64,000 nt of DNA, from NCBI GenBank assembly GCA_024688365.1, contig JAILEG010000005.1, forward strand, positions 1 to 64,000, given 5' to 3'. The notes under the pieces were generated by a model. That model searched no databases, was not told the origin of the DNA, and saw nothing but the letters and a program-made list of their open reading frames with translations. This document shows, piece after piece, positions 44,272 through 53,900 of the stretch. This DNA comes from Prevotella sp. (GTDB taxonomy: Bacteria > Bacteroidota > Bacteroidia > Bacteroidales > Bacteroidaceae). Made by a program: the position numbers and the translations under genes. Positions within the stretch are counted from its first letter, which is position 1, and every line of letters begins with the position of its first letter.

Positions 44272-46050
44272 ATGGGAAAGAAAATTCAGTTCAGTCTCCT
44301 TTACCGAGACATGTGGCAGAGTTCAGGTAAGTTCCAGCCACGCAAGGACCAGTTGGTGCGCATCGCACCTGTCTTCGTTGAGATGGGGTGTTTCGCACGT
44401 GTAGAGACCAATGGTGGTGCCTTCGAACAGGTAAATCTTCTCGCAGGTGAGAATCCTAACGATTCCGTCCGTGCCTATACGAAGATTCTGCATGAGGCAG
44501 GCATCAAGACTCACATGCTCGACCGTGGTCTGAACGCATTGCGTATGTATCCTGTTCCGGATGATGTACGCGCCTTGATGTATAAGGTCAAGCATGCCCA
44601 GGGGGTGGATATCCCCCGTATCTTCGATGGTCTGAACGATATTCGCAACATCGCACCATCCATCAAGTGGGCTAAAGAGGCCGGCATGACCCCACAGGGA
44701 ACACTCTGCATCACCACTTCTCCGGTTCATACGCTGGAGTATTACAGCAAACTGGCTGATGAGGAAATCGCCGCAGGTGCTGAGGAAATCTGCCTGAAGG
44801 ACATGGCTGGTATCGGTCAGCCTGCTTTCCTGGGTCAGCTGACGAAGATGATTAAGGAAAAGCATCCTGATATTGTGCTTGAGTATCACGGTCATTCCGG
44901 TCCGGGTCTCTCAATGGCTTCCATGCTGGAAGTTGCGAAGAACGGCATTGATATCCTCGATGTAGCCATAGAGCCGCTGTCATGGGGTAAGGTCCATCCG
45001 GATGTCATCTCCGTCCAGAGTATGCTGAAGAACGCTGGCTTCGATGTTCCGGAGATAAACATGGACGCTTACATGAAGGCACGCGCCCTTACGCAGGAAT
45101 TCATTGATGAGTGGCTGGGCTACTTCATCAATCCACAGAATAAAATCATGAGCTCACTGCTTCTTGGCTGTGGTCTGCCTGGCGGCATGATGGGCTCAAT
45201 GATGGCCGATCTCGGAGGCATCCGCACAACTATCAACAATCTCCGCAAGAAGAAGGGTGAGCCTGAACTGAGCGTTGATGACATGCTCATCAAGCTCTTC
45301 GATGAGGTGGCATACGTATGGCCACGCGTAGGTTATCCTCCATTGGTAACCCCGTTCTCACAGTACACCAAGAACATTGCGCTGATGAATCTTCTCACCC
45401 TGGAGCAGGGAAAGGGCCGCTTCGTGATGATGGACGACTCCATGTGGGGTATGATTCTTGGCAAGAGCGGGCGTGTTCCGGGTGAAATCTGCCAGGAGCT
45501 CAAGGACCTTGCTGCACAGAAGGGACTCGAATTCACCGATGCCGACCCTCACACGCTGCTGCCTAATGCTCTCGATGACTTCCGCAAGGAGATGGACGAG
45601 AACGGCTGGGACTACGGTCAGGACGATGAGGAACTCTTCGAACTGGCTATGCACCCGGAGCAGTACCGCAACTACAAGAGCGGTCAGGCCAAGAAGAACT
45701 TCCTTGCCGACCTCCAGGCAGCCAAGGATGCCAAGCTTGGTGCCAAGGTAAGTCCTGAGGAGGCTGCTGCCTTCAAGCATGCCAAGGCAGATGCCATCGT
45801 AGCCCCTGTCAAGGGTCAGCTCTTCTGGGAGTTCCAGGGCGATGGAGAGGCTGCGCCTGCCGTTGAGCCGTTCATTGGCAAGGAATATAAGGAAGGTGAT
45901 GTTTTCTGCTACATCCAGGCTCCTTGGGGCGAGTTCGTTACGGTTCCTGCAGCCCTCGGCGGCAAACTCGTTGAGATCAATGCCAAGCAGGGTGCGAAGA
46001 TCAATAAGGGTGACGTGATTGCCTACATTGAGAGAGCGCACGAGGAGTAA
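44272..46050 (+). CDS. OadA-like carboxyltransferase subunit with lysine-less biotinyl-type domain
   Basis: 592 residues. Homologous to the alpha subunit of oxaloacetate decarboxylase and to pyruvate carboxylase subunit B. Carboxyltransferase barrel: FSLLYRDMWQSSGK (metal Asp), EEICLKDMAGIG (carbamylated Lys), LEYHGHSGPG (metal His). A PYC/OadA second domain follows (FIDEWLGYFINPQNK ... DEVAYVWPRVGYPPLVTPFSQ). The C-terminal ~70 residues have the biotinyl fold, but where EAMKM is expected it reads CYIQAPWGEF, with no lysine to biotinylate. A separate carrier protein may be used. TAATTTTG box upstream; followed by a terminator. Confidence 0.88.
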   Translation: MGKKIQFSLLYRDMWQSSGKFQPRKDQLVRIAPVFVEMGCFARVETNGGAFEQVNLLAGENPNDSVRAYTKILHEAGIKTHMLDRGLNALRMYPVPDDVRALMYKVKHAQGVDIPRIFDGLNDIRNIAPSIKWAKEAGMTPQGTLCITTSPVHTLEYYSKLADEEIAAGAEEICLKDMAGIGQPAFLGQLTKMIKEKHPDIVLEYHGHSGPGLSMASMLEVAKNGIDILDVAIEPLSWGKVHPDVISVQSMLKNAGFDVPEINMDAYMKARALTQEFIDEWLGYFINPQNKIMSSLLLGCGLPGGMMGSMMADLGGIRTTINNLRKKKGEPELSVDDMLIKLFDEVAYVWPRVGYPPLVTPFSQYTKNIALMNLLTLEQGKGRFVMMDDSMWGMILGKSGRVPGEICQELKDLAAQKGLEFTDADPHTLLPNALDDFRKEMDENGWDYGQDDEELFELAMHPEQYRNYKSGQAKKNFLADLQAAKDAKLGAKVSPEEAAAFKHAKADAIVAPVKGQLFWEFQGDGEAAPAVEPFIGKEYKEGDVFCYIQAPWGEFVTVPAALGGKLVEINAKQGAKINKGDVIAYIERAHEE

Positions 46051-46208
46051 GATGAATGTTGGGCATTGAATGATGGGTGTTGATGGTATGCGATATAGTT
46101 CGTATTTATTCATGCTCAATATCAATCTCTATTCAACAATGATCCCTGTTCAATGCTGAGCTTTCATCCATATTTATTCTTCACCCTGCATCTGCTTTGA
46201 AAATAGAC

Positions 46209-46263
46209 AAGCCATGATTCCTGTCACACCTGTCAAGGGTAGTGTGGGGAATCATGGCTTTTT
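46209..46263 (+). terminator. Intrinsic terminator of the OadA-like gene
   Basis: Perfect 13-bp stem AAGCCATGATTCC / GGAATCATGGCTT, an inner CACAC/GTGTG pair, then TTTCG. It ends 14 bases before the ATG of the HD gene, ruling out the longer HD start at 46214. Confidence 0.85.
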
Positions 46264-46276
46264 CGTTATCTTAAAT

Positions 46277-46819
46277 ATGGATTATCAGTCAATTATCAAT
46301 AAATATTATCCTGAGGACAATGAGCTGCGGCACATTCTTCTCGTACATAGCCGTAGTGTGGCAGACAAGGCTCTCTTGATTGTCGACCGTCATCCCGAGC
46401 TGCAACTTGACCGTCAGTTCATAGAGGAGGCGGCGATGCTGCATGATATAGGTATCGTCCGCTGTGATGCTCCAAGCATCCAGTGCCTCGGAACAGAACC
46501 CTATATCTGCCACGGGAGGATCGGTGCCGAGATGCTGCGGGCGGCTGGCTTCCCACGCCATGCCCGTGTCTGCGAGCGGCATACAGGGGCTGGCATCACC
46601 CGTGGGCAGATTGTCAGCCAGCATCTTCCCTTGCCCGAACAGGATTTCCTGCCTGAGACATTGGAGGAGAAGCTCATCTGCTATGCCGACAAGTTCTTCT
46701 CCAAGACCCATCTTGATCGTGAGAAGACCGTTGAGCAGGCTGAACACAGTCTCGCCAAGTTCGGTGCGGAAGGTGTAGGGCGGTTCCGTGAGTGGGAGCA
46801 TCTTTTCTGCAATCGGTAA
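46277..46819 (+). CDS. HD domain-containing phosphohydrolase-like protein
   Basis: 180 residues from ATG at 46277. HD motif in AMLHDIGIVRCDAPS, with further histidines in HILLVHSRSV, YICHGRIGAEML and CERHTGAG forming the metal site. Members hydrolyse phosphate esters of nucleotides or similar; the substrate here is unknown. Starts just past the terminator hairpin; followed after 41 bases by the acyltransferase gene. Confidence 0.85.
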   Translation: MDYQSIINKYYPEDNELRHILLVHSRSVADKALLIVDRHPELQLDRQFIEEAAMLHDIGIVRCDAPSIQCLGTEPYICHGRIGAEMLRAAGFPRHARVCERHTGAGITRGQIVSQHLPLPEQDFLPETLEEKLICYADKFFSKTHLDREKTVEQAEHSLAKFGAEGVGRFREWEHLFCNR

Positions 46820-46860
46820 AGGCTGGCTAATCAGAGTCCTCCTAAAAAGCATTGAACGAA

Positions 46861-48027
46861 ATGAACAGAAACAACATCTATCTTGCCTCCAAGCCCCGTT
46901 ATGAGATTCTTGATGGGCTGCGGGGCGTGGCTGCCCTGCTGGTGGTGGCTTTCCATCTTTTCGAGACCTATTCTGAAGGCCCGTCATTCCAGATTATCAA
47001 TCACGGTTATCTGGCAGTAGATTTTTTCTTCGTCCTCTCGGGGTTTGTCATTGGCTATGCCTATGATGACCGCTGGGATAGCATGAGTACGTGGAACTTC
47101 TTCAAGCGAAGGCTTGTCCGCCTGCATCCAATGGTGATGATGGGTGCCTTCGTCGGCCTGCTCCTGTTTTATTTTGGGGGCGGCCCGGGATTCGAGCTTA
47201 TTGGACAGACACCCTGGTGGAAAGTGCTTCTTCTTTTTCTCATAGCCTGTACGATGATTCCTGTCTCAGCTGGCATGGACATCCGCGGCTGGGCTGAGAC
47301 ATATCCGCTCAATGGTGCCACGTGGTCGCTGATGCTGGAGTATATAGCCAACATCCTTTATGCACTTGTCATCCGGCGGCTGTCGAAGGCGGCATTATCG
47401 GTCCTGGTGGTGGTTTTTGGCTGCCTTACGGTCATGCTTTGTCTTGACATTGACCCCTTAGGTGTGCTGGAGTCCCGTGACTATGCTGCCTATACGGTTA
47501 TCGGTGGGTGGGGAATAGATGCCACTCAGTTGTGGATAGGCTTCACACGTCTGCTTTATCCCTTCTTCTGCGGTCTGCTGGTGAGCCGTGCCGGGCGGTT
47601 CATCACGGTCCGTGGCGGATTTTGGGTCTGTGTGGTTTTGGTGGCTGCCTGCCAGCTGATGCCTCATGTGGGTGGTACTGATGAGGCAAACTTCTGGATG
47701 AATGGGATCTATGAGGCAGTGTGCATCCTGTTCGTTTTCCCTCTGGTTGTTGCGATGGGTGCGGGCAGCCGGGTGACCGACCGTTACTCGCAGGCCGTAT
47801 GCAGGTTTCTTGGTGAGATATCCTATCCGCTTTACATCACTCACTATCCGCTTGTCTATCTCCAGATGTCATGGGCTGCGTCCCATGCTGATGCCCCTCT
47901 CGGGCAGCATGTCATGGTGGCGGTAAGCTTGTGGCTGATGGCAGTGGGCATGGCCTATGCTGCCCTGAGACTGTATGACGAGCCTGTCCGTGCCTGGCTG
48001 AGGCGCAAGTGGTTTTCTGCGGCATAA
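46861..48027 (+). CDS. Acyltransferase 3 family membrane protein (OafA/YrhL-like)
   Basis: 388 residues from ATG at 46861 (MNRNNIYLASKPRYEILD); a TTG nine bases upstream is in frame but less likely. About ten membrane segments. Family signature ILDGLRGVAALLVVAFHLFE (catalytic His) and YLAVDFFFVLSGFVIGYAYD. It O-acylates surface sugars or other envelope molecules. Substrate unknown. Downstream of the HD gene on the same strand. Confidence 0.93.
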   Translation: MNRNNIYLASKPRYEILDGLRGVAALLVVAFHLFETYSEGPSFQIINHGYLAVDFFFVLSGFVIGYAYDDRWDSMSTWNFFKRRLVRLHPMVMMGAFVGLLLFYFGGGPGFELIGQTPWWKVLLLFLIACTMIPVSAGMDIRGWAETYPLNGATWSLMLEYIANILYALVIRRLSKAALSVLVVVFGCLTVMLCLDIDPLGVLESRDYAAYTVIGGWGIDATQLWIGFTRLLYPFFCGLLVSRAGRFITVRGGFWVCVVLVAACQLMPHVGGTDEANFWMNGIYEAVCILFVFPLVVAMGAGSRVTDRYSQAVCRFLGEISYPLYITHYPLVYLQMSWAASHADAPLGQHVMVAVSLWLMAVGMAYAALRLYDEPVRAWLRRKWFSAA

Positions 48028-48393
48028 GGATGTACCTACGCTCTGCTGGCAGGAACGGGACAGACGGGATGGCAGCAGTTGCACTGAAGGTGTTGCACCG
48101 CTGCCTGGCAAAGGAGCAGGCTATGGCAAAATACTTCAGGGGAAGTACTTGAGTATTGCTGCTAAAGTATTCGGGTACTTCTGCAGGAGTACTGGTGTGT
48201 TGATGCACTGCGTACAGCAGTGTATCTATAGGAGTAATGGCATTAACACTGACTGGCGGGCAGACAGCTGCTGGTGACGTATGCCCCAACTTCATAATGG
48301 AGTGGGAGGGCGGAATGTGTGCGTGGGGCTTCAATGGCTGCCAGTCTGGCGGGGAGAGCCCGGCCCCTGATTTGTCCGGGAAAGGGATAATAA
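48028..48393. other. Intergenic region with palindromic repeat, before ssrA
   Basis: No gene. It contains repeat copy E (48130-48193); the rest appears unstructured. Confidence 0.55.
48130..48193. repeat. Tri-palindromic intergenic repeat, copy E
   Basis: Units start at 48130, 48152 and 48174 (exact 22-base steps): AATACTTCAGGGGAAGTACT, AGTATTGCTGCTAAAGTATT (asymmetric middle, same orientation as copy A) and GGTACTTCTGCAGGAGTACT. Confidence 0.86.
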
Positions 48394-48438
48394 AAGGCAA
48401 CAGCCTGCATCCGTATATAGGATGCAGGCTGTTGCCTT
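48394..48438 (-). terminator. Terminator of ssrA
   Basis: Perfect 19-bp stem (AAGGCAACAGCCTGCATCC with its complement at 48420-48438), 7-base loop, then TTTTATTAT in the leftward direction. It begins 6 bases after the tmRNA 3' end. Confidence 0.88.
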
Positions 48439-48444
48439 AAGTGG

Positions 48445-48845
48445 TGGTGGACCTGGTGGGAGTCGAACCCACGTCCGCACAAGGAAACCATACGCTTTCT
48501 ACACGTTTATTCCAGCCTTCGGTTTTCGTATGCCGGCAAGACCTGGACCACCAACCGGCATCTTATCCTCTAAGTTTTCATCAGTGCAGCGAGGCATACA
48601 CAGACTATCTCCGATTGAACCTGCATCGCTTGATCTCCGGATTCGGAACCACATCCTCGGAGCGATGTCTCGTCCAGCTATCTAATAGCCGGATAAAGCC
48701 AGTAACCTACTGTACTTCGGTTAGGCAGCGAGAGCGTAATTGTTTTCGCCAATTAATTTTTCGATAACTGAGATTAAGGAGCCAGCCACCGATGCTCCGC
48801 GTGCTTACGTACCATCTCGTCTTGCCGTCAAATCCAAACAAGCCC
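48445..48845 (-). ncRNA. ssrA: Transfer-messenger RNA (tmRNA)
   Basis: About 400 bases read leftwards. The 5' end GGGCTTG pairs (with wobbles) with 3' CAGGTCC-A-CCA; CCA is encoded. A T-arm GTGGG-TTCGACT-CCCAC is visible. The tag frame (48721-48750) reads GENNYALAA then TAA. tmRNA rescues stalled ribosomes and tags the products. A 19-bp terminator follows. Open frames inside this region are spurious. Confidence 0.96.
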
Positions 48846-48966
48846 ATGATGATTGAGGACGGATGCCCTCTGCCAATCCCACTGGATTGGACTGCAAATA
48901 TAGTCAGAGTTTATGAAACTGCCAAATCTTTGGAGACTTTTTTTGTCTTACGGCTGTTTTGTGGCT

Positions 48967-49797
48967 TTATCGGAAGCGTCTGGCATAGTTTCCACGGAAA
49001 GTCCATCCTGGTGTCTCAAGGTATTTCACCTGTGGGTTGATGACAAACCATGTGTTGAAAATCTCAATTTCCTGTGCTGGTGTGTAGCCCTGTGCGAGGA
49101 GGTATACGGCATGTCCGGCCTTGTCGGATGCCTTATCCACGATGATGACAGTATGCCCCGGATGCCCCCCATTGATTATCACATCGCCCACCTGCAGCTC
49201 CTTTCCTGTGATGGGCATGAGTTCTTTCTCCAGGGAGGCTGTCCCGGCATAGGTGAAGACGATGGTGAGGTATTTGCGGAAGGTCCTGTAGGAATAGTCT
49301 TCCTTCGCGTCCCTGCTGTACCAGCATCTCCATGTGCGCTGGTTGACATGGATTCGGTCCCCTTTCGCCCAGCGGCTGTAGTCGGCGCGGAAGCCGTTGG
49401 TGAAGTTGAAGTGTATCTTATCGTATTGCCTGGTCTGCCAGAGCCATAGGGCACGGAGGTAGATGATGGCGTCGGCACACTGCTCAGCTGCTGCATGGCC
49501 GAAATCTACATCCATGACGGCACCGTCATAGTTTCGTTGCTTTATGCTTCCGTTGTAGTAATGCAGGTCGCTCCCGGCTGGTTTCAGGGGCAGCCGGCGC
49601 AGGAAGGCTCCGAATGTTCCGGGCGGGAGTGTCACCCGGGTATAGCCTTTTGGCAGTGTGAAACGCGCCTGCGGTACTTGGGAAGATACTGATTGCTGGC
49701 TTTGTACAGTAGGCTGTGATGCCTTCCTGCCAGATTCTTGACAGCCAAAGGCTGCCAAAGTGGTGAGGATGGCGAAGGTTAGGATGCTTTGTCTCAT
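48967..49797 (-). CDS. DUF4846 family lipoprotein
   Basis: 276 residues. Signal with lipobox (LTTLAAFGCQES). A low-complexity Gln/Ser linker precedes the DUF4846 domain (about 45-270): GTFGAFLRRLPLKP, VDFGHAAAEQCADAIIYLRALWL, FNFTNGFRADYSRW, QVGDVIINGGHPGHTVIIVD, LAQGYTPAQEIEI. The GHPGH and Asp residues resemble a cysteine-protease or NlpC-like fold, but its activity is not established. Its start is 29 bases from the REP array, which occupies the normal promoter region. Confidence 0.9.
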   Translation of the reverse strand: MRQSILTFAILTTLAAFGCQESGRKASQPTVQSQQSVSSQVPQARFTLPKGYTRVTLPPGTFGAFLRRLPLKPAGSDLHYYNGSIKQRNYDGAVMDVDFGHAAAEQCADAIIYLRALWLWQTRQYDKIHFNFTNGFRADYSRWAKGDRIHVNQRTWRCWYSRDAKEDYSYRTFRKYLTIVFTYAGTASLEKELMPITGKELQVGDVIINGGHPGHTVIIVDKASDKAGHAVYLLAQGYTPAQEIEIFNTWFVINPQVKYLETPGWTFRGNYARRFR

Positions 49798-49825
49798 ATT
49801 GAAAAGTTTAGGTTTTTTGTTTCTG

Positions 49826-50083
49826 TCCCCAGGGGCTCCGTTATCGCTTCACCCCTGGCTGTTGTGTGTCCCCAGGGGCTCCGTTATCGCTCTACCCCTG
49901 GCTGTTGTGTGTCCCCAGGGGCTCCGTTATCGCTCCACCCCTGGCTGTTGTCTGTCCCCAGGGGCTCCGTTATCGCTTCACCCCTGGCTGTTGTCTGTCC
50001 CCAGGGGTTCCGCTATCGCTTCACCCCTGGCTATTGTCTGTCCCCAGGGGTTCCGCTATCGCTTCACCCCTGGCTATTGTGTG
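49826..50083. repeat. REP array: six tandem 43-bp units
   Basis: Unit starts at 49826, 49869, 49912, 49955, 49998 and 50041, exactly 43 bases apart. Each unit has TCCCCAGGGG at the left and CACCCCTGG or TACCCCTGG about 16 bases later, so CCAGGGG/CCCCTGG form a hairpin. Units differ at few positions (CTCCGTTATC vs TTCCGCTATC; CTTCA, CTCTA, CTCCA). Because 43 is not a multiple of 3, each unit is read in a new frame, which produces long false open frames here. Confidence 0.92.
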
Positions 50084-50244
50084 TCAGGCTTTCAGCCTTT
50101 CCCTTTTTGCAGCCTGTCTTTCCTCTTTTGTCTCAAGTCTCTAAAAGAGTCTGTTTTCATTTTATAATCAATATGTTTTTAGCCTACCAAATGTTCAATA
50201 TGCTTTTTTGTTGTGTCCTGATGGAAATGATGTGGCAGAGGAAA

Positions 50245-50327
50245 AGGTCGAAGACCTGACAGACAATAGGCAGGGGTGTGAACCCCTGTTATGGATATGG
50301 GTTAGGGAACATGAACTCCGAAGGAGT
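50245..50327. repeat. Small REP-like hairpins beside the transposase
   Basis: Three short hairpins: AGGTC-GAA-GACCT (50245-50257), CAGGGG-TGTGAA-CCCCTG (50271-50288) and ACTCC-GAA-GGAGT (50315-50327). The first and third are each followed by TGACAG, a shared pattern. Confidence 0.6.
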
Positions 50328-50344
50328 GACAGAGAAGATTGTTG

Positions 50345-50799
50345 CTACTCTGTCATAAGGTATTGCCTGTCATACTCTATGTGATAAGCGTGGAGAAAAG
50401 CCTCATACTCTTCTTTAAATGACTGTTTGTGATGGTGGGTAGCCTGATTCTTGATATATTGTTGAGTCTGTTTTAAAATGGATGGGCTGACAGAGAAGGC
50501 TCCATAGCCATGCTGCCATTTGAATAGCTCGTATTCTTTACCTATCATCTTTATCCATTTGCTGCTGTTGGCTTTTATTGTCCGTGCATAGTCAGACAAG
50601 CTCATGGTCTTGGGTAGAGTGGTGAGAATGTGGATGTGGTCGGGCATACCACCAATTTCTATGGGGATACCCCCGTACTCTTTATTATACCGCCTATATA
50701 GCTGAAGAGGCGTGGTAATAGTTCGTTGGAGATTTCTATGCTATGCGTGCTGATATGAAATATCAGGTGAACATAAATTTTTGTTAGGGTGGTTGCCAT
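50345..50799 (-). pseudogene. REP-associated tyrosine transposase (RAYT, Y1/IS200-like), frameshifted
   Basis: ATG at 50797-50799 gives MATTLTKIYVHLIFHISTHS, then a one-base loss near 50685 shifts the frame. The remainder from 50647 reads MPDHIHILTTLPKTMSLSDY (HUH motif HIH) to the end, with the helix YIKNQATHHHKQSF carrying the likely catalytic Tyr. Domain and length (about 150 residues if restored) fit TnpA_REP proteins, which act on REP hairpins. Repeat copies lie on both sides. Either a real pseudogene or a sequencing error. Confidence 0.85.
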
Positions 50800-50837
50800 A
50801 TAGTATGTTGTTGGAATGTTTTTAGGTTTATCTCTGT

Positions 50838-50893
50838 CCAGGGGTTCCGCTATCGCTTCACCCCTGGCTATTGTGTGTCAGGCTTTCAGCCTT
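50838..50893. repeat. Single REP copy on the far side of the RAYT gene
   Basis: Matches the last array unit plus its tail almost base for base (CCAGGGG, TTCCGCTATCGCTTCACCCC, TGGCTATTGTGTGTCAGG, CTTTCAGCCTT), with two C lost at the left. The preceding bases (TTTAGGTTT ... TCTGTCC) also match the left flank of the array, so the ~750-bp transposase unit is bounded by direct repeats. Confidence 0.85.
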
Positions 50894-50982
50894 CTTGCCA
50901 ATCTATAGACTTAGTGTCATGTATTGGCTAAGACTTTGCTATTATTGTCAATGAGCAATCGTCAATCGTCAACCGCCCATCA

Positions 50983-53900
50983 TCACCCGACAGCCGCTTG
51001 CTTTTCTATCTCCCGCAGCACGAATACGGCATCGCCGACGGTCTTGACATCAGTGACCACCATTGACCGCTTGCCGTTGCGCTCCTTGAGGTTGCAGCGG
51101 CGGGGATGATGGCCGATGTAGTTGAGTACCTTGTCGAAGGCCGCACTCTGATAGTAGACGCTGTTGGGATTGGAGACAAACTGCATCTGCATGCGCTCCT
51201 GCTTGAGGATGATCTTCTCGCAGCCCAGCCGCTTGCCCACCCTGCGGAGGGCAACGACCTGCATCAGCTCCTCACCTTGGCGGGGAATAGGGCCGAAACG
51301 GTCCTCCAGCCGCTTGCGGTACTCGTCCAGGTCCTCGTCACGCTCTATGTTGTCCAGTTCCCGATAGAGGAGCATCCGCTCAGAGCTGCCGGGCACATAG
51401 CTGTCAGGGAAGTACATCTCAAGGTCGCTCTCCACGGCACAGTCGTCAATGAAGTCATCACCCGTAATCTGCCTGCCCTCGCTCATCTCATCTGCATAGA
51501 GATCCTGGAACTCATCATTCCTCAGCTCCGTGACAGCCTGGTTGAGAATCTTCTGATAGGTCTCATAGCCCAGGTCCTCCATGAACCCACTCTGTTCCGA
51601 GCCCAGAAGATTTCCTGCGCCGCGGATGTCAAGGTCCTGCATGGCAAGGTTGAAGCCGCTTCCAAGGTCGGAGAAGGTCTCCAGGGCCTCCAGCCGGCGG
51701 CGCGCCTCCGGGTTGAGGGCAGCCAGCGGTGGCGCAAGAAGATAGCAGAAAGCCTTTTTGTTCGACCGTCCCACACGTCCGCGCATCTGATGCAGGTCGG
51801 ACAGTCCGAAGCGGTGGGCATCGTTGATGATGATGGTGTTGGCATTGGAGATGTCGATACCGTTCTCGACGATGGTCGTTGAGAGCAGTACGTCATAGTC
51901 ATAATTCATGAATCCCATCACGATTTCCTCCAGTTCCTCGGGTTTCATCTGCCCATGTCCTATGGCCACACGGCAGTCAGGAACGTATTTTTTGATGAGG
52001 CTGGCAATCTCTGGCAGGTTACTGATGCGGTCGTTGACGAAGAACACTTGCCCGTTCCGGCTCATCTCGAAGTTGATGGCATCGGCAATCACCTCATGTG
52101 AGAAGGTGGCAATCTCAGTCTGGATGGGGTAGCGGTTTGGAGGTGGTGTGCGCATGATGCTCATGTCACGTGCGCCCATGAGTGAGAACTGTAGGGTCCG
52201 GGGGATAGGTGTAGCCGACATGGTGAGCGTGTCGACGTTTGTCTTCAGCTGGCGCAGTTTCTCCTTGGTCGATACACCGAACTTCTGCTCCTCGTCAATG
52301 ATGAGCAGGCCGAGGTCTTTCCACTTAACACTTTTCCCGATGAGCTTGTGTGTGCCCACGAGGATGTTCACCTTCCCCTCTGCCAGGTCGGCAAGCACCT
52401 GCTTGGTCTGTTTGGCACTGCGGGCACGTGACAGGTAATCCACCCGTACAGGCATGTCCTTCAGGCGTTTCCTGAACGTCTGGTAATGCTGGAAGGCGAG
52501 AACGGTTGTCGGCACAAGAACAGCCACCTGCTTGTTGTCAGCCGCAGCCTTGAAGGCGGCCCGCACGGCAACCTCTGTCTTTCCAAAGCCCACGTCCCCG
52601 CAGACAAGGCGGGCCATCGGGCGCGCGCTCTCCATGTCCTGCTTCAGCTCCTGTGTGGCTTTCAGCTGGTCAGGAGTGTCCTCATAGAGGAATGATGCCT
52701 CCAGCTCGTGCTGCATGAAGGAGTCGGGAGAGAAGGCAAAGCCCTTCTCATGCCGGCGTTTGGCATAGAGCTTGATGAGGTCGCGGGCAATGTCCTTGAT
52801 GCGTTTCTTCGCCTTTTCCTTCAGCCGGTCCCATGCGCCTGAGCCGAGGACTGACAGGTGGGGAGGCTCCCCGGTGTCACTGCGGCGGTATTTGCTGATC
52901 TTGTAGAGCGAGTGGATGGATACGTCAACGATGTCGTTGTGCTGGTAGACCAGGCGTATCATCTCCTGATAAGAGTCGCCGGCCGGCACACGTACCAGTC
53001 CGGCAAACTTGCCGATGCCGAAGTCGACGTGTACGAGGAAGTCGCCCGGCTCCATCTCCTGCAGCTCTTTCATGGTAAGCGCCATCTTGCCCTGCCGTGC
53101 CTTGTCAGACTTGAGACTGTATTTATGGAAACGGTCGAATATCTGGTGGTCAGTGAAGAAGCATAGGCGCAGTGTGTTGTCGATGAAGCCCTCATGCAGG
53201 GTGCGGTTGACGGGGGTAAAGGGAATAGCTCCGACGGTCTTGTCCCGACCCTCTCCGGCGGCGGCACTGTCGGCAACGGATAGGTTCTCAGAGTCGGCAG
53301 TGAGACTGCCGCTTGCCATACTGTCGAAAATGTCACGCAGCCGGGCAGTCTGTTTCTCACTGTCGGCAAGGATATAGAGCTTGTAGCCCTGCAGCAGATA
53401 GTCGCGGAGGGTATGCGTGAGCAAGTCGAAATTCTTGTGGAAAAGGGGCTGGGCCGTGGTGCTGAAGCTGATGGTGGCCCGGCTGCCCGTGTCTTTCTGC
53501 GCCTCATCGGCTGCTGTGCGACTTATGCCGAACTCAATCCGCCGGAAGTCCAGGGCATCATTCATGAACCGTGAGGCGGCGATGAGCTGTCCCTCCTTGC
53601 GGAAGGCCATCTCCACCTCCCGCTGTTCCATCTCGGTCTTGCCTTCCAGCTGCTCGGTGAGTGCCTGTGAGGTGAATCCCTCGTTGTAGATGCGCTCAAT
53701 GGCATCCCGGACATAGAGGAAGTCCTTGAAGGCAAGCACCGTGTCGGCAGGCAGGAACTGCAGGAAAGGCACCTTCTCCTCAGAGAGCGTTGCCAGCTCG
53801 GGGACAATCTCGACCCGTTGCAGCTTATCCTTTGACAGCTGGCTCTCCACCTCAAAGGTGCGGATGGTGTCAATGTCATCTCCAAAGAAGTCGATGCGGA

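Noticed and set aside
48422..48767. Two overlapping open frames of 87 and 108 residues
   Set aside because: Both lie inside the tmRNA gene.
48913..49449. Rightward 178-residue open frame
   Set aside because: Antisense to the DUF4846 gene.
49826..50083. Possible CRISPR array
   Set aside because: Units abut with no unique spacers and no cas genes; hairpins and RAYT context fit REP.
49760..50259. Three open frames with repeated SPGAPLSLHPWLL-like motifs
   Set aside because: They are the 43-bp REP array read in three frames; no real protein.
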